In this document: piece by piece, positions 21,751-32,274 of the stretch
Position numbering within the stretch: position 1 is the first letter of the stretch
Layout: each line of letters begins with the position of its first letter
Source of the DNA: Rhipicephalus microplus
Taxonomy: Eukaryota; Arthropoda; Arachnida; Ixodida; Ixodidae
Direction of reading: 5' to 3'
Assembly: GCF_043290135.1 (NCBI RefSeq)
Contig: NC_134702.1
Location: forward strand, 91,859,819-91,923,818
Length of the DNA stretch: 64,000 nucleotides
Notes under the pieces: generated by a model
Told to the model about the DNA's origin: nothing
Databases searched by the model: none
Seen by the model: the letters and a program-made list of their open reading frames with translations, nothing else
Program-made: the position numbers and the translations under genes

Positions 21751-23249
21751 AAGACAAAAAGAAAAAAAAATGATTCTGAATACGGGCGAAAAATAGTGCA
21801 CAATCCCTTTTCTCTTTAATTTTGCGGTGTTCAGCTTCTTGCGAGTGCCGCCACGTAAATTCGACCCTTTGCTCGAGCTGCTGCGCCCCGCCACAGACCT
21901 AGAAGAACGCACTCGTTTGTATCTGGCGTCAGGAGGCCAGCGCAATAAAAACACATAAAACAAAAATTGAGCATCGCTGATTGGCTCCACCAGCTTTGCG
22001 ACCACAGTCGCGCGATTGAGAAATCGGTCAAGAAGCGACCAGTCGCTTTGCAGTCGCTTTGCGACCGTTTGCGACCCTTCGCGACTGTTTGCGACCAACC
22101 TGAAACAATAACTACCCAGGAACAATGGAGTGGAGGATGCGGAGTCACCCCCGGCTTGCATGTTTGGGTGACGGATGAACACGACCAAGAATCAAAATAA
22201 CAGAATTGGCAAGGAAGATGCATTCGGACATCCCATACCCATTGAGTACCATCATCAAAACTAAAATAAGATTTAAGAAAGCATATTAAAAAAACAATCA
22301 CTAGAGTTATAGAATAAAGATGAGTCTAAGGAGTTGAAGCAGTAAGAAAGCAACTTTTCCAAATAGACTCCGAAATTAACATTGCTTTGGATCCACCCAG
22401 ATCCCCGGGTAAGCAAATATTATTACACAAGAGACGAGGGGAAAAGAGTAAAAATAAAAAGGGAGAATGGGACAAGAGAAACATCGACAACATAAATGCA
22501 GGAAGCAACGACGGAAAAGGTCTAGCTCAAAACCGCATGACGGTGACAGCTATTAGGTAACAGAACAACGTATATAAAAAGCAAGTCAATTCCTCATTCA
22601 CTACCCAACCAGACTCCAAAAATTCCAAATAAATATCGAGGTTCAAAGAACACAAACAATTAAGAAGGCTTTAAACAGATAAATCGAGAAACCATACGGC
22701 GAACAAACACGGTATCTCGAAAGAGTGAAACACATGTGACTAATAGTCTTTTCTCAAGCAGGAGGAATAATTGAGAACAAAGGTCAACCCATGGAGCCGG
22801 CGAGAAGAAGGAGAAGGAAGATCCACACACAAGACCCGAGAAACCCAAGAAGAAGAAGTGTTAGTCAAGATACAAGGCACAAGAACAAAATTATTGTAAA
22901 ACCACATATCGTAATGAAAAATGAAAATAAATTCCGCAGATTGAGTCGGCCTGTTCCCGTGGCCGGGGTTGCGCTGAATTGTATTCCACTTTTTCCTTTT
23001 TTTTTCTTCACCCCTTTTCCCCCTTTCCTTCCTCCCCTCTTATCTACTTTCTATCCTCCAAATCAACCCTTTGGCGCAAGCCCTATTCATTTTACTTCCA
23101 TTGAATTAAGCCTGTTATACCTTGGTGGTGCAGGCTGAGGCATTTAATTTATGTTGTCTTTTAAGCCCCAATATACGTTCTGTTCTGTTTGCGACCAGTC
23201 GCAAATGGTCGCGCGACTGCTGCTAGTCACCGGTGTGCACCAGCCTTTT

Positions 23250-23570
23250 GATATGGAGGGCATCGCCGACGCGTGAAAAGCTGGCACAATGGGTAGTCGT
23301 TTCGAATGACCACTGTCCATACTGCGGCAAATGAAATACAGCACAACATGCTATGTTCGAGTACTCGGTGGCGAAAAACGTCTGGAACACGGTTCGACGC
23401 CTCTTTGGCTTTCGCACAACACGCATGGAACCAGAACGTGGGTTGTTCGCAAGACTGGTCTTCACAGTGACCTCGTGCGTACTGTGGCGGGGCGCTGTTC
23501 AACGGAAGTTCGGCACAAGCCTCGGTGCCTATCCCGCACTCCAGATAGTACGGTTAATTTAGCGTAATTA
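23250..23570 (+). mobile_element. LINE C-terminal zinc-ribbon (zf-RVT-like) fragment
   Basis: Plus-strand frame: CPYCGK, stop, NTAQHAMFEYSVAKNVWNTV, then RLFGFRTTRM and LFARLVFTVTSCVLWRG. The C-x2-C...H pattern with hydrophobic tail is typical of the region after RT in some LINEs. It abuts the right end of the Harbinger-like element, which may have inserted into it. Confidence 0.6.
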
Positions 23571-23874
23571 CCCCGATGAGGCTTTACTTCGACAATGGCA
23601 CACACGTTTCTTCAGAGTAAGTAAGGGACAGCTGGAGTTTCCAGTTGTTCCGTACTAGCTATCCGCTCATTCTAGTACGCACGCATGCGTGGCATTCTCT
23701 GAAATGTGAATAACTAAACCCATTTTAATTTACTTTTAACTTGTAACATTCGTTTACACAGAGACAAACTGGTTTTTAGTGCTCCTTCGGAAGATTTATA
23801 CACTGCATGTCTTTACTTGTTTTCTTTGTATCGTTTGTGTATGTATAAGTTACGTGTACAATAAAACGTCCCTT
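23571..23874. other. Anonymous DNA
   Basis: Nothing recognised in this AT-rich stretch. Confidence 0.4.
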
Positions 23875-23990
23875 CTTCGCCTCTGTGAGGGCGTGGTGCC
23901 CTCCCATAGTAGAGTGTATAGCGCACTATATTTTCACACCTTTTTTTTTTCTAAACACTTCAAACCGAACATTTTAGTGACACGATCAGG
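23875..23990 (+). repeat. Hairpin minisatellite unit (R orientation)
   Basis: ctcccatagtagagtgtata followed by gcgcactat, a T run and ctaaacacttcaaac: a diverged single unit of the family seen at 10332, 20072 and, inverted, at 31440-33780 and 51330-51860. Confidence 0.6.
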
Positions 23991-24190
23991 TTTTCTATGA
24001 CGGGATAGGTCGGGAGCTGGCTTTTCACTGCGTGCTACCATCGGTCAAGCCACGCATCTTGTGTATCCATGGCTCCCGCCAAAGGGCGATCATATATACG
24101 TAAGATATGTAAAAGACGATCCAGGACATAAAACTTTCTCACAGCTCAAGAAGCCATGTCGAACGAACCATTTTCGTGACCTGGACGTGT

Positions 24191-24998
24191 ATTTTTTTAG
24201 GGGTGAAGCTCCTTATAGCGGCACCCGTTCGTCCCTCGTAGTCGTAGTCCTAGACCTAGTGTGTAACCAGTCCGACGCTTTGACCTCCAAGGTGGTGCCG
24301 GTGGGAGATTTCTCCTGTGCATTGTTGAACAATAAAAAAATTCGCAGCGTGCGCGTTAACTAAAAGCCGAATGCTCCTGTCTCTCATTTCCCATTAGCAG
24401 CCATTGGCATGTACATTGAGCACTATCTGACAAGAAAGGGTTGCTACGTTATACTCGCCGGGCGTAACCTCCTTGGTTTTAGAAAGGTTTAGCGAGCGTT
24501 AAGCCGCAGTGCCATGAATACAGTGAACTAGTATACACCCATGAAGTCGAGGTGATTAAAGATGGGAAGTAGACACGAAGCGCAAGCCGTAAGAAAGTGT
24601 GCTTGTGCCACCGCTCGTTTAGTCCTTGGAATGTCCGATGGATGGCGGTGCTTCTATATCAGGAATATATGATGAAAAGATGCGAGATGGTAATACTTGG
24701 AGTGTTGAATAGATGGACTAACGGACACACAGACAGATGCATGGACTGACTCACGGATGGCTGCACCGACGAATGAACGCATGGACGGACGCAGGGGTGG
24801 ATGTATGGACGAACGCAGGGACGGACGCACAGATGGAGGTGCGGACGCACGAACAGACGCACGCACGGACGGGCAAATGGACGCACGGACGGTCACACAC
24901 ACGGACGCATGGACGGACGGAAGCAAGAACGAATAAACGGACGGATGTTTCACCCCACTCTTCATCATTCACTCCGTGGATATGCTGCCATTTTTTTG
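24191..24998 (+). mobile_element. HINE-B element, complete
   Basis: The 5' end is atttttttaggggtgaagct followed by ccttatagcggcacccgttc. The 3' end is a (GGAC)n-rich tract, then tttcaccccactcttcatca and ttcactccgtggatatgctg with a T run. The interior (taaaagccgaatgctcctgt; cattgagcactat) is alignable in reverse with 44134-45354. Subterminal repeats are ggggtgaagc and gtttcacccc. No ORF with family features and no visible target duplication. Confidence 0.8.
24712..24950. repeat. Degenerate (GGAC)n tract
   Basis: Irregular ggac/ggat/gaac units, the microsatellite portion of the HINE-B at 24191. It creates long but meaningless open frames on both strands. Confidence 0.85.
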
Positions 24999-25044
24999 GC
25001 GACCAGCATCCTGTACTCAATGGGTATTCAATTGTGTATTAGAT

Positions 25045-25400
25045 ACGCCAGCTGACGTGCCGGGTCCTGGACGGGGTCGATCTAACTGGAACGCACGCGA
25101 ACTGCGTCGCATAGTCCAGCATTTTACTCTTCAAGAGATGCGTGAAGACTAGCACGTGATCTACAATATGCCTGGACGTGGCGGCGGGGCTCATCGTCAA
25201 AAAGTTTGGATCACTTCTGCGAGCCAAGTGGACTAGTTTCTCCGGGGTCACGATCTGGTGTAGTACCATTACCTTCATCCCCTCTTCATCCCCTGTTTCA
25301 TCCCCCGATCTTCGACCAGTGACTCTGGGGCTTGCTTTTTCTTTTTTACGTCGGTGAGACAATGACGACTTGACATCCGGGTTCTGCATGGCACGTGTTC
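25045..25400 (+). pseudogene. LINE endonuclease fragment (same family as 12010)
   Basis: The frame gives DVPGPGRGRSNWNARELRRI, matching the segment after GDFS in the 12010 copy, then VQHFTLQEM, stops, and later SPDLRPVTLGL, a decayed SDHRPV motif. It starts abruptly after gatacgccag. Confidence 0.7.
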
Positions 25401-26219
25401 ACGCTCTAGTTCCTCTAAAAAGTCTTGCACGCCTTCCTGTTCGGATCTGCTCTTGAGTCGTGGGAATCACTCAAGGTACACTATAGCATGCATACACTGC
25501 CCAGTCGAAACGCGTAAATGAAGGGCACGCCCTTAACTACCGACCACTGCCACAAAGTTACACATTGCGCTTCGGGTCTATCGACCAACTTCATTGACGC
25601 ACGCATAGCAGCGGGAGGTGCGAAGACGTTTCCAATGCATTATTTCACCGGAAACGTACGTGCCTTCCAACGCATCATGGTAGATTCACAATGTTTAGTT
25701 GGCTGCCTCAGGTTTGACAACCTTGTGCAGGTCCGTGAGGCGATGAGGTGGACGACGTATTGTCCTGCATGAATGCATGAAGCGTGGTTCGGCCTCGGCC
25801 GTACAGATAGCCCGCCCAAGCTTATTTAAACTTTTGGTATATAACATTGGTGCCACTGCCACCTCTGTGATTTGCTGCTAATTCGAGAAATTTGATTTCC
25901 ATGATAGCATTTACCGTGGTCAAATTATGTTAATACAAATATGACCCATAGTTCACTCGGAGGAATGGAGACCAAATAACGTTTCTCAACGTTGAGTATA
26001 CAAAACTTTGGTTGAGCAGTTTTGTGTGGCTTATCTAGAGCCGTGCAGTGAATGCCCTTCGATATATTTTTCTATCCGTTTAAATCATGGCAACGTTCAG
26101 CAAGGCAGGCTAACATAATTATTTAGGTATCATTTTTTTCTGATCATTTCCCCATTTGTGCTGTGTTATTTTTAGATAACGAAATCATCGCAATAGCGAT
26201 TTTTTTTAAAAACAGCGGT
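25401..26219. other. Anonymous DNA
   Basis: No recognised gene or repeat. Confidence 0.4.
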
Positions 26220-26562
26220 GCAGTTTAGGCCTGAGTTCCAGTCGTGTCTGGCGATCTCTCAAAGCTCGGCTCAAAACTAAGTATAGCAGAAAGTGAAAAA
26301 TGTAAGTGAGGTCGAGAACAAAGGAGAGGAGGACACATAGAACATGATAGCATAGCGGTATAGCCTTCAATATTGGTGATAATATAGTGAGCGGATGGGA
26401 AAGAGAAGTGAAGGTGTGGAAGATAGGAGATAGGGTAGTGCGTAACAGAGTCTTGTAAAACGTAGAACAGGAATTGTGGGAAATTGGATGGAGGGTGAAG
26501 AGGAGATAAAGGAGGAGGAGACGGCCACCACTGTTTCATCAGTTTTTTCGCCACGTAGCTGC
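26220..26562. other. Purine-rich anonymous stretch
   Basis: Strongly A/G-biased on the plus strand (ggagggtgaagaggagataa near 26491). ORFs on the minus strand are pyrimidine-bias artefacts. Confidence 0.4.
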
Positions 26563-26565
26563 TGC

Positions 26566-26983
26566 ATTTTTTTTTAGGGGCGAAGCAACTCTAGGATTGT
26601 CCGCTATGCGTTGTCCGAGCTTGTGACGATGACGACGAGGCTGATGACGATGAATAATGAGCGCGCTCCCGGTGACGAAGCAGATGAATGAAAACAAACG
26701 TGAACGCGCTATCACCCGCGAAAGGCAACGCCGATGGAGTCAACTAGCTACCGTGGAGGCGAAGCTGAGGAAAAGCGGCAACTCCGACAAGTTGCTGCTC
26801 CGGAGCTGAGAGCGCTAGTGGCTCATCAGAAAAAAATATATATACTGTGCAAATGCGTAGTCATTCATTAACATGCACGAGTTGGCAATATGATAGATAA
26901 TTTACGGCAAAAAATCATTCTCATTGCTTCGCCCATTCATCATGATTGCTTCACTTCCTGGAGATGCGTGATTTTTTTTTTTT
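26566..26983 (+). mobile_element. HINE-B element without microsatellite
   Basis: 5' end tttttttttaggggcgaagc; 3' end cattgcttcgcccattcatc, atgattgcttcacttcctgg and a T run. Subterminal repeats are intact but the internal (GTCY)n tract is missing. It lies about 120 bp downstream of the T-box exon 2 donor, within intron 2. Confidence 0.65.
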
Positions 26984-27105
26984 GGTCTTTCCACGCTAAT
27001 ATCACCATTGCGGAATTCAACTGTAATAACAAGGGTTTTTATCGTCTGCGTTCACCAAACCCACAAACTCAGTCAAGCGTCAGGCGTGATGTGTCACCTA
27101 CTCAC

Positions 27106-27436
27106 CTTCCGGCCTTGGTGACGATCATCTCGGTTCCCAACGCGTTGAACTCGTCCCACAGAGCCTTCATCTCCAGCGAGGCACTCACGCCGACCAGTTT
27201 CGGATGGAGCGGTTTGCGCTCGTCCTCGGGGCAGCCGGACTGCGACAGCGCGGGCGAGGAAGACCCGCCGTCATCCGCCGAGGAGCAGCGGCCGCCGCCC
27301 GACGAAGCTCCTTCCAAGCAGGGCGAACCAACGCGGCCGTCGCCGGAAGGGCCCTTGCAACTGTCCGGGAACTCAGTCGAGCTCCGGTACGCCTCGGCGA
27401 GGCTTGGTCGGTCCTTGGTGCTCGTCAGCAGGCAGG
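27106..27436 (-). CDS. T-box transcription factor, exon 2 (Tbx1/org-1 type), partial
   Basis: This exon encodes residues 80-188 of a T-box DNA-binding transcription factor, if exon 1 is as given at 40272-40506. The first 85 residues are a Gly/Ser-rich, acidic linker ([20 protein letters not shown]). The last 23 are the beginning of the T-box: [19 protein letters not shown] then TKAG, with the codon for Arg split. This wording is characteristic of the Tbx1/Tbx10/org-1 subgroup rather than Tbx2, Tbx20 or Tbx15/18. The donor is a perfect gtgagt (27100-27105), at the place where T-box genes commonly have an intron. The acceptor is a pyrimidine-rich tract ending gcag (27437-27440). Phase at both ends is consistent: it receives one base from exon 1 and passes on two. 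The next exon, starting near RMFP, was not found in this window. Confidence 0.85.
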
Positions 27437-27679
27437 CTGCTCCGAGAGTCGGGATGGAAAGTAGAAAAGGAAACGAATGCTTGAGACGACATCAAGCTCG
27501 AGGCACGAGTGTTGACCAGTCGAAAAATAACTCGCCCAGTCTCGTCGGGAACAGGAATGGTATCCGATATTCTGTTTATGTTAAATACAATCCGAATGAA
27601 TCCATTCTATGAGCACGAATCAACTTGAATTTGAAATAAACCAAAGTGAATCGGCAAATAAGTAATATTAAAAGTAAAG

Positions 27680-27870
27680 ATTGATGGAGTTCAACGTCCT
27701 AATATATGATTACGTGTGTCGCCCTAGTAGAGGGCTACGGAAATTTCGACCACCTTGGGTTCTTCAACGTGCACCTCAATCAAGAACAAAGACCTCGAGC
27801 ATACTCGCCTCCATTTAAAATGCGGTCACCACGGCGTGGATACGATCCCGCGACCTGCAGAACCCGGATC
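27680..27870 (-). mobile_element. Degenerate Ruka-type SINE
   Basis: attgatggagttcaacgtcc, gtagagggctacggaaattt, gggttcttcaacgtgcacct and gatcccgcgacctgc follow the reversed order of the SINE. It is heavily mutated, with no clear target duplication. Confidence 0.65.
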
Positions 27871-28335
27871 GTATTGTTCGGTACATCCCCTTCAATATAC
27901 TTATTAACCGGAGATAGAAGACGAGTCATTAAAAAACAAGTTTAGTAGATTTAACGTTGCACGCTTGTTCAATGGTGTCAGAGCCACAAGCAAGAAGCTT
28001 GCATTAGTTATTTCCAAGTCTCGCAATGAAAACGAACTCATAACTAACTTCCAACTATACGGTCATTCATTTCACGGCTTTCTTCCGTGGCACAAACGTG
28101 TCCGGAGAGTTAGAGAACTATACCGCCTAGCTCACAGCAGGCAAGCATATACTATACTGAGATAAGGTTGATTGCGGAATATGTTCCGATAGCACACGTA
28201 ACCGCCACAAGAAAGACGGGCGATATGACGGAATATGTGTCGTTTTCCTGACCAACATGAAGCCCGCATAGGGTAGTTCGCAACGGAGTTTCATGCACAA
28301 GGACGGTCCTGTCACTGTCATAAAGAAGAAAAAAA
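27871..28335. other. Anonymous intronic DNA
   Basis: Nothing recognised. Confidence 0.35.
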
Positions 28336-28405
28336 AAGTGGCTCTGTGGTAAAACGCTGGGTTGCATTGCAGATGTCTCCTGTTCGAAACTCGTTCTACC
28401 TTGGG
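28336..28405 (+). mobile_element. tRNA-like SINE head
   Basis: The A-box-like tggctctgtgg and B-box-like gttcgaaactc are 40 bp apart, as in tRNA-derived promoters, followed by a T-rich sequence. The body differs from Ruka and I do not recognise the family. Confidence 0.4.
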
Positions 28406-29149
28406 TGTTTTTTATTTGCTTATTTTTCTTGTGTCGCGCGATAGCGCTTATGGACACCGGCAGTGGTGAACTACAAGCTCTAAGTGGTATATCTTCTGCG
28501 CGGGTCTTTTCAAAACTTTGCCGCTATCCAGGCGTAGCAGGTAAGTGCGAACAATTCCGTAATTAAAAGGGTAAGCTTCTTCGACGCTCGCTGCAGGCCA
28601 CAGACACTTTGCTTTGTTAAGAGTGCTCACAATCACAACGTTGCCATTTGCCAGGTTGCGATGGAATCGGCCCCAGCTAGTGGTCTCATAAGAGCTTTCG
28701 CTGTAAAAATGTATAGACAACTGAATTATATTACACTGCGTGCAAGATTTAGCTCTTGTATTATTTAACGTCCCCCTCCCCCCCCCCCCCCAAAAAAAAA
28801 GCTGCTATACTAATCCTATGACAGCACGTTTCATTTTCTTGTTGCAAGCTATTATGATCGAGTTTTGCGGATGAGGCATCTACATATTCTTTTTTTTTTT
28901 TTGCTTTAGTCACTCATACGTTAGAGTTTTTTCTTCCCAATCACTTTGTAAATCCCACGAAGGAAACTAGGTGCATAAGCTGAATGCGCGCGAGACATCT
29001 CTTAAATCTCAAGTCTTTATTTTTTGACGCCCCTGAACTGGGAGTACTGGATGGGCCTTCGCCATGCTGCTGATACACACTTGAAGAAAAAAAGTTTCCT
29101 TCGATCGCTTTCAATTTCCTGGTGAGTGAATTTCTTTCACTTACAAAGT
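28406..29149. other. Anonymous intronic DNA with a poly-C/poly-A junction
   Basis: A C run directly followed by an A run lies at 28768-28800, and a T run at 28890-28902. Otherwise nothing recognised. Confidence 0.4.
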
Positions 29150-29300
29150 GTGGCGTTCACCCACGGTTACTACACCTTATCGACCATGCAGACAGTCCCA
29201 ACTTGTGAGGCCTGTGGGCCCCGCGAGACAAGTAAACATATCTTGTGCGTCTCATCGGCCCAGAATATATCGCGCAAAGAAATTCGATGGTGAGCGTCTA
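29150..29300 (+). mobile_element. LINE tail fragment (zinc-binding C-terminus)
   Basis: The frame includes TCEACGPRETSKHILCVSS, the C-x2-C...H-x3-C pattern of LINE tails after RNase H. Only about 50 codons remain. Confidence 0.55.
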
Positions 29301-29529
29301 GTTCAAATGTAGAAAACAGCAAGTTTCAAAAAAATTGTATTGGGACGCCACCTGGTCCTCAGAAAGCGCTTAAACAGGTTTTTGCGTGAGACAAAACTGT
29401 ACAAGAAACTGCCGATAGTTTTAGGACAATCAAGTGTTCGCATCATTCCTACCTTCCTCCTCACAATCATCAACAATAGTCAAGTGATGCGGGACGCGCT
29501 AAATACAGCTCAAGATCCACGGTGAACCT

Positions 29530-31400
29530 ATCAGGGAGGTGCAAAAGCTAGGAGTTTAGCCTGTGGATACAAAACAACGACATGGTAGAGCACACGATCG
29601 AAACACTCCGAGAAACGACGACAAACGTAGCTCCCACAATACATAGGGTTACGCGTAAAAGACAAAGCTTCACAGAAGGGGAAACTCTGCACCTTGTACA
29701 GGCTTATGTCTCAAACAGAATAATATGCAGTTTCATCTCCAAAATTTAAACCATGCCTAAACAGCAAAAAAAAATGATGCAATCATAAGGACGGCATACA
29801 AAGAAGCGATTGGACTATACCCACTAATGTTAACACCGAAAAAGTTGCCGTGCTACCACTCTTTATTACCTATACGAAGAAATCGCGTCTGATGTGTTGA
29901 TAACCCAAAAGCGACGATTAAATTCTACGGAGCGAGGCAGAGCTGTACTCAAGCAGGTTGGCTACCCCTTAAAACCTCTACACGCCGGAGAGGAGCCATG
30001 CTGCCTCACAACATTAGGGCCTAAATCATGGCATTCCCCATCCCCAAGAATGTGAGCACTAAGTACCATCCTGGCTGGTGGCAAGTCAGAGCACGAGCAC
30101 TACCAAAGCGCAACGCTTATTTATAACCCAACTGTCTTCTAGACTGATGCCAGCAGGCTGCACGGCAATCGTTACATGATTATTGCTACAAGCGGAGCTT
30201 CAACCAAGCGGCGTTGATCAAATCCCCATCAGGGGGTGAGGCCGAAACGACGGCGGTCGCGGTCACAATAAGACGTGCAGAACAAAAGGGAGACTCGGCC
30301 CTTTTGATTACGGAATCTCAATCAACTTGCCTCACGTTTCAGTCTGGAAACATTACAAGGGCAGCAATTACAATACTATAGAGAAACTACAAAAATGAAA
30401 TGCAATACATTGGTGCCCCGTGCATGCGGCACCTGAGGACAACGAAAGGGCTGACTGGCTTCATCACGAAATAAACACCCGAGCACCGATCGCTCCCTCG
30501 ACCATAGAATTTCGTAATGTACACTAGAGGGAACTCTGGCGCTAGTGTCTATGGGAGCTGCAACGCAAGGCGCTTCAGCGAGCATGTAAATGGTGAGTAG
30601 TACACACATTTGTCTAATCTTCGTACTTCTGGCCTGCTTTTGGCTCCGTGTGTGTTCGTGTGGCTTGGAGCTGTTTTTTCACGAAACAAAAATCAGCAAA
30701 TGTTCAGCGGTTGCGCTTCACCACCTTATTCTTTTAGACTTACGTTTCCAAATCGGGTCACGTAGTTCAAAAGGGTTGAATGTTTCTTTCAAAAGAAAGC
30801 CGAAACACAGCAATAAACGAAGCCGCAAGTACGATTCACCACCCGCAAGTACGAAGACTAGGCAAATGTGTGTACTACCCATCATTCCCACGGTCGCTGG
30901 ACGATCGCAGCGACAGAGTTCCCTCTAGTTAACTTTAGGAAACTCTATGTCCTAGACGGACTCTCAATACCCCACTTGATATCCTCGAAAACCAAAAATG
31001 AGAACGACAAAATTACAGTCCTGTCCATCCGGATCTTACCAGAAAACAGGCGCAAGATTGGCGTCGAGTACAGACCAACACGTACCCACACTTACAAAGA
31101 AAACATCATCTAAATCTCATAACGCACGCGCGCAGCTATCCATGGTGTGGGAAACGGCCAACTCTCGCCAACATTACGCGGGAATGTAAATCGCGGCCCC
31201 AAAACATAAATTGTCCCCCAAAGGGACAACATCTCGACCGAGGCAGTAGGAGACCTGGCTTTCTAGCAAGGATGGGGAAAGCCAGCTGGCTTTGCTCAAC
31301 CAAGCCCAGCGAGCCGCAAGATGCAGTGGAGCCCTAGACTGAGGACTCCACCCACTTGCCCAAAAGCCTTTTAAGGAATAAAGTGTTTCGTTTCTGCCAC
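29530..31400 (+). mobile_element. RNase H-bearing I-like LINE, 3' half, interrupted by a MITE
   Basis: Broken frames give the RT connection (VEHTIETLRETTTNVAPTIH; FTEGETLHLVQAYVSNRI), then RNase H remains (TKYHPGWWQVRARALPKR; ALLITESQSTC, where the family has a DSQSA active-site region; SGNITRAAITIL). A 447-bp TIR element follows at 30503-30949, then the zinc tail LYPWCGKRPTLANITREC... and a 3' UTR ending ttttaaggaataaagtgttt. Many stops; inactive. The missing 5' part is absent from the window. Confidence 0.8.
30503..30949. mobile_element. 447-bp TIR element (MITE)
   Basis: Left end catagaatttcgtaatgtac then actagagggaactctggcgc; right end reversed gives catagagtttcctaaagtta and actagagggaactctg. 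The inverted termini are about 40 bp with one internal slip. It interrupts the RNase H region of the LINE at 29530-31400, proving insertion. No coding capacity. Longer relative at 7376-8458, solo terminus at 54525-54542. Confidence 0.8.
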
Positions 31401-31429
31401 CGATCTGATATTATTCTTCATTCTGTGTA

Positions 31430-31644
31430 ATATTCTAGAACTACCTAATGTGTTTAGAATAAATTGCGAACGCTTTAAAGAACTATGCGCGCTCTACTAA
31501 GGGAGAGCCGTAAGATGTCACAGTCGGCATCCAGCTGCTGTTTAGAAAGAAAAAAAAAACATTTGACAATTCAGAGTACTACGCATATATGCTCTACTAT
31601 GGGGAATTTTAAGCTCTCTCTAATGCAGACAAAACGTGTGTTTA
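31430..31644 (-). repeat. Hairpin minisatellite units (F orientation), first part
   Basis: gtgtttagaataaattgcga, then ctctactaagggagagccgt; a second unit at 31540-31645 has cagagtactacgcatatatg, ctctactatgggga and tgtgtttagaaaaaaat. Divergent copies of the unit GAGTACTTGGTACTC plus tactatgggagagc. Interrupted by a HINE-B at 31645. Confidence 0.65.
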
Positions 31645-31709
31645 GAAAAAAATCATAGCATATCCACGGAGTGAAATATGATAAGTGGCGCGAAGCGTCC
31701 ATCCGTCAT

Positions 31710-31775
<66 letters not shown>

Positions 31776-31852
31776 CATCTGTCCATCTGTCCGTCTGTCT
31801 GTCTGTCCGTCTGTCTGTCCGTCCGACTGTCCATCTGTCCGTCTGTCCGTCC

Positions 31853-31928
<76 letters not shown>

Positions 31929-31985
31929 GGGCGGTTACGCCTGACGCAGGACAAAGTTAGACTAGAGGAGCTTCGCCCCTAAAAG
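31645..31985 (-). mobile_element. HINE-B element inserted in the hairpin array
   Basis: Left end agcatatccacggagtg, then gcgcgaagc; right end gaggagcttcgcccctaaaa. The array unit normally reads tgtttagaaaaagtg-cttaacaat; here the halves are separated by the element without visible duplication, as expected for Helentron-type integration. A (TGTC)n tract fills two thirds of it. Confidence 0.8.
31713..31929. repeat. Compound (TGTC)n/(CCGT)n microsatellite
   Basis: About 54 tetranucleotide units, mostly GTCT with blocks of GTCC and ATCT. It produces repetitive open frames on both strands that are not genes. Confidence 0.95.
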
Positions 31986-32274
31986 CACTTAACAATTTAT
32001 AGTACTCAGTACTCCACTAGGGGATAGTATAAATGTGTGTTTCGAAAAAGTGGTGAACGATTTTGAGTATTTGGTACTCTACTATAGAAGAGCATACAGT
32101 CGTCCCGTGGGCCTCATGTTTGATGAGGCCGGGTCGACAATAATTACGCCATAAACCAGTTAGACCACTTGTTTGGTCAACAGCGTACTGTTGTGTGTTC
32201 AGAGAAAGTGGTGAACGATTGTGAGTACTCGCCACTCTATATATGGGAGAGCATAAAGCTTTCCCGTGTGCCTC
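31986..32274 (-). repeat. Hairpin minisatellite units, second part
   Basis: Three units: tatagtactcagtactccac (31999), gattttgagtatttggtact (32052) and gattgtgagtactcgccact (32217), each followed by an atgggagagc-like block and gtcccgtg. The array continues after the solo LTR at 33443. Confidence 0.75.

Larger units (their letters stand above)
20431..23246. mobile_element. PIF/Harbinger-like DNA transposon relic
   Basis: The ends are inverted over about 60 bp: aggctggtgcacaccggcga and ctagcagcggtcgcgcgacc on the left; on the right the reverse complement has the same blocks with few changes. Flanking ttt on both sides (20428-20430, 23247-23249) fits the 3-bp duplication of this superfamily. 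A transposase N-terminus remains at 21360-21625. The interior has a minisatellite, a TATA-like site, another terminal-like tract (22000-22090, repeated tttgcgacc) and A-rich sequence. The catalytic DDE region was not found. Confidence 0.65.

Noticed and set aside
21676..22301. Minus ORFs of 156-170 codons
   Set aside because: Two long overlapping frames without family motifs inside a DNA transposon interior containing inverted repeats.
26890..27612. 240-codon plus-strand ORF
   Set aside because: It is the antisense shadow of the GC-rich T-box exon on the minus strand; it has no motif, while the minus strand has a T-box start and splice sites.
31671..31982. Long CLSVCLSV open frames on both strands (also 12947-13195, 24654-24968, 44159-44470, 49247-49537)
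   Set aside because: These arise from (TGTC)n or (GTCC)n tracts inside HINE elements, not from genes.
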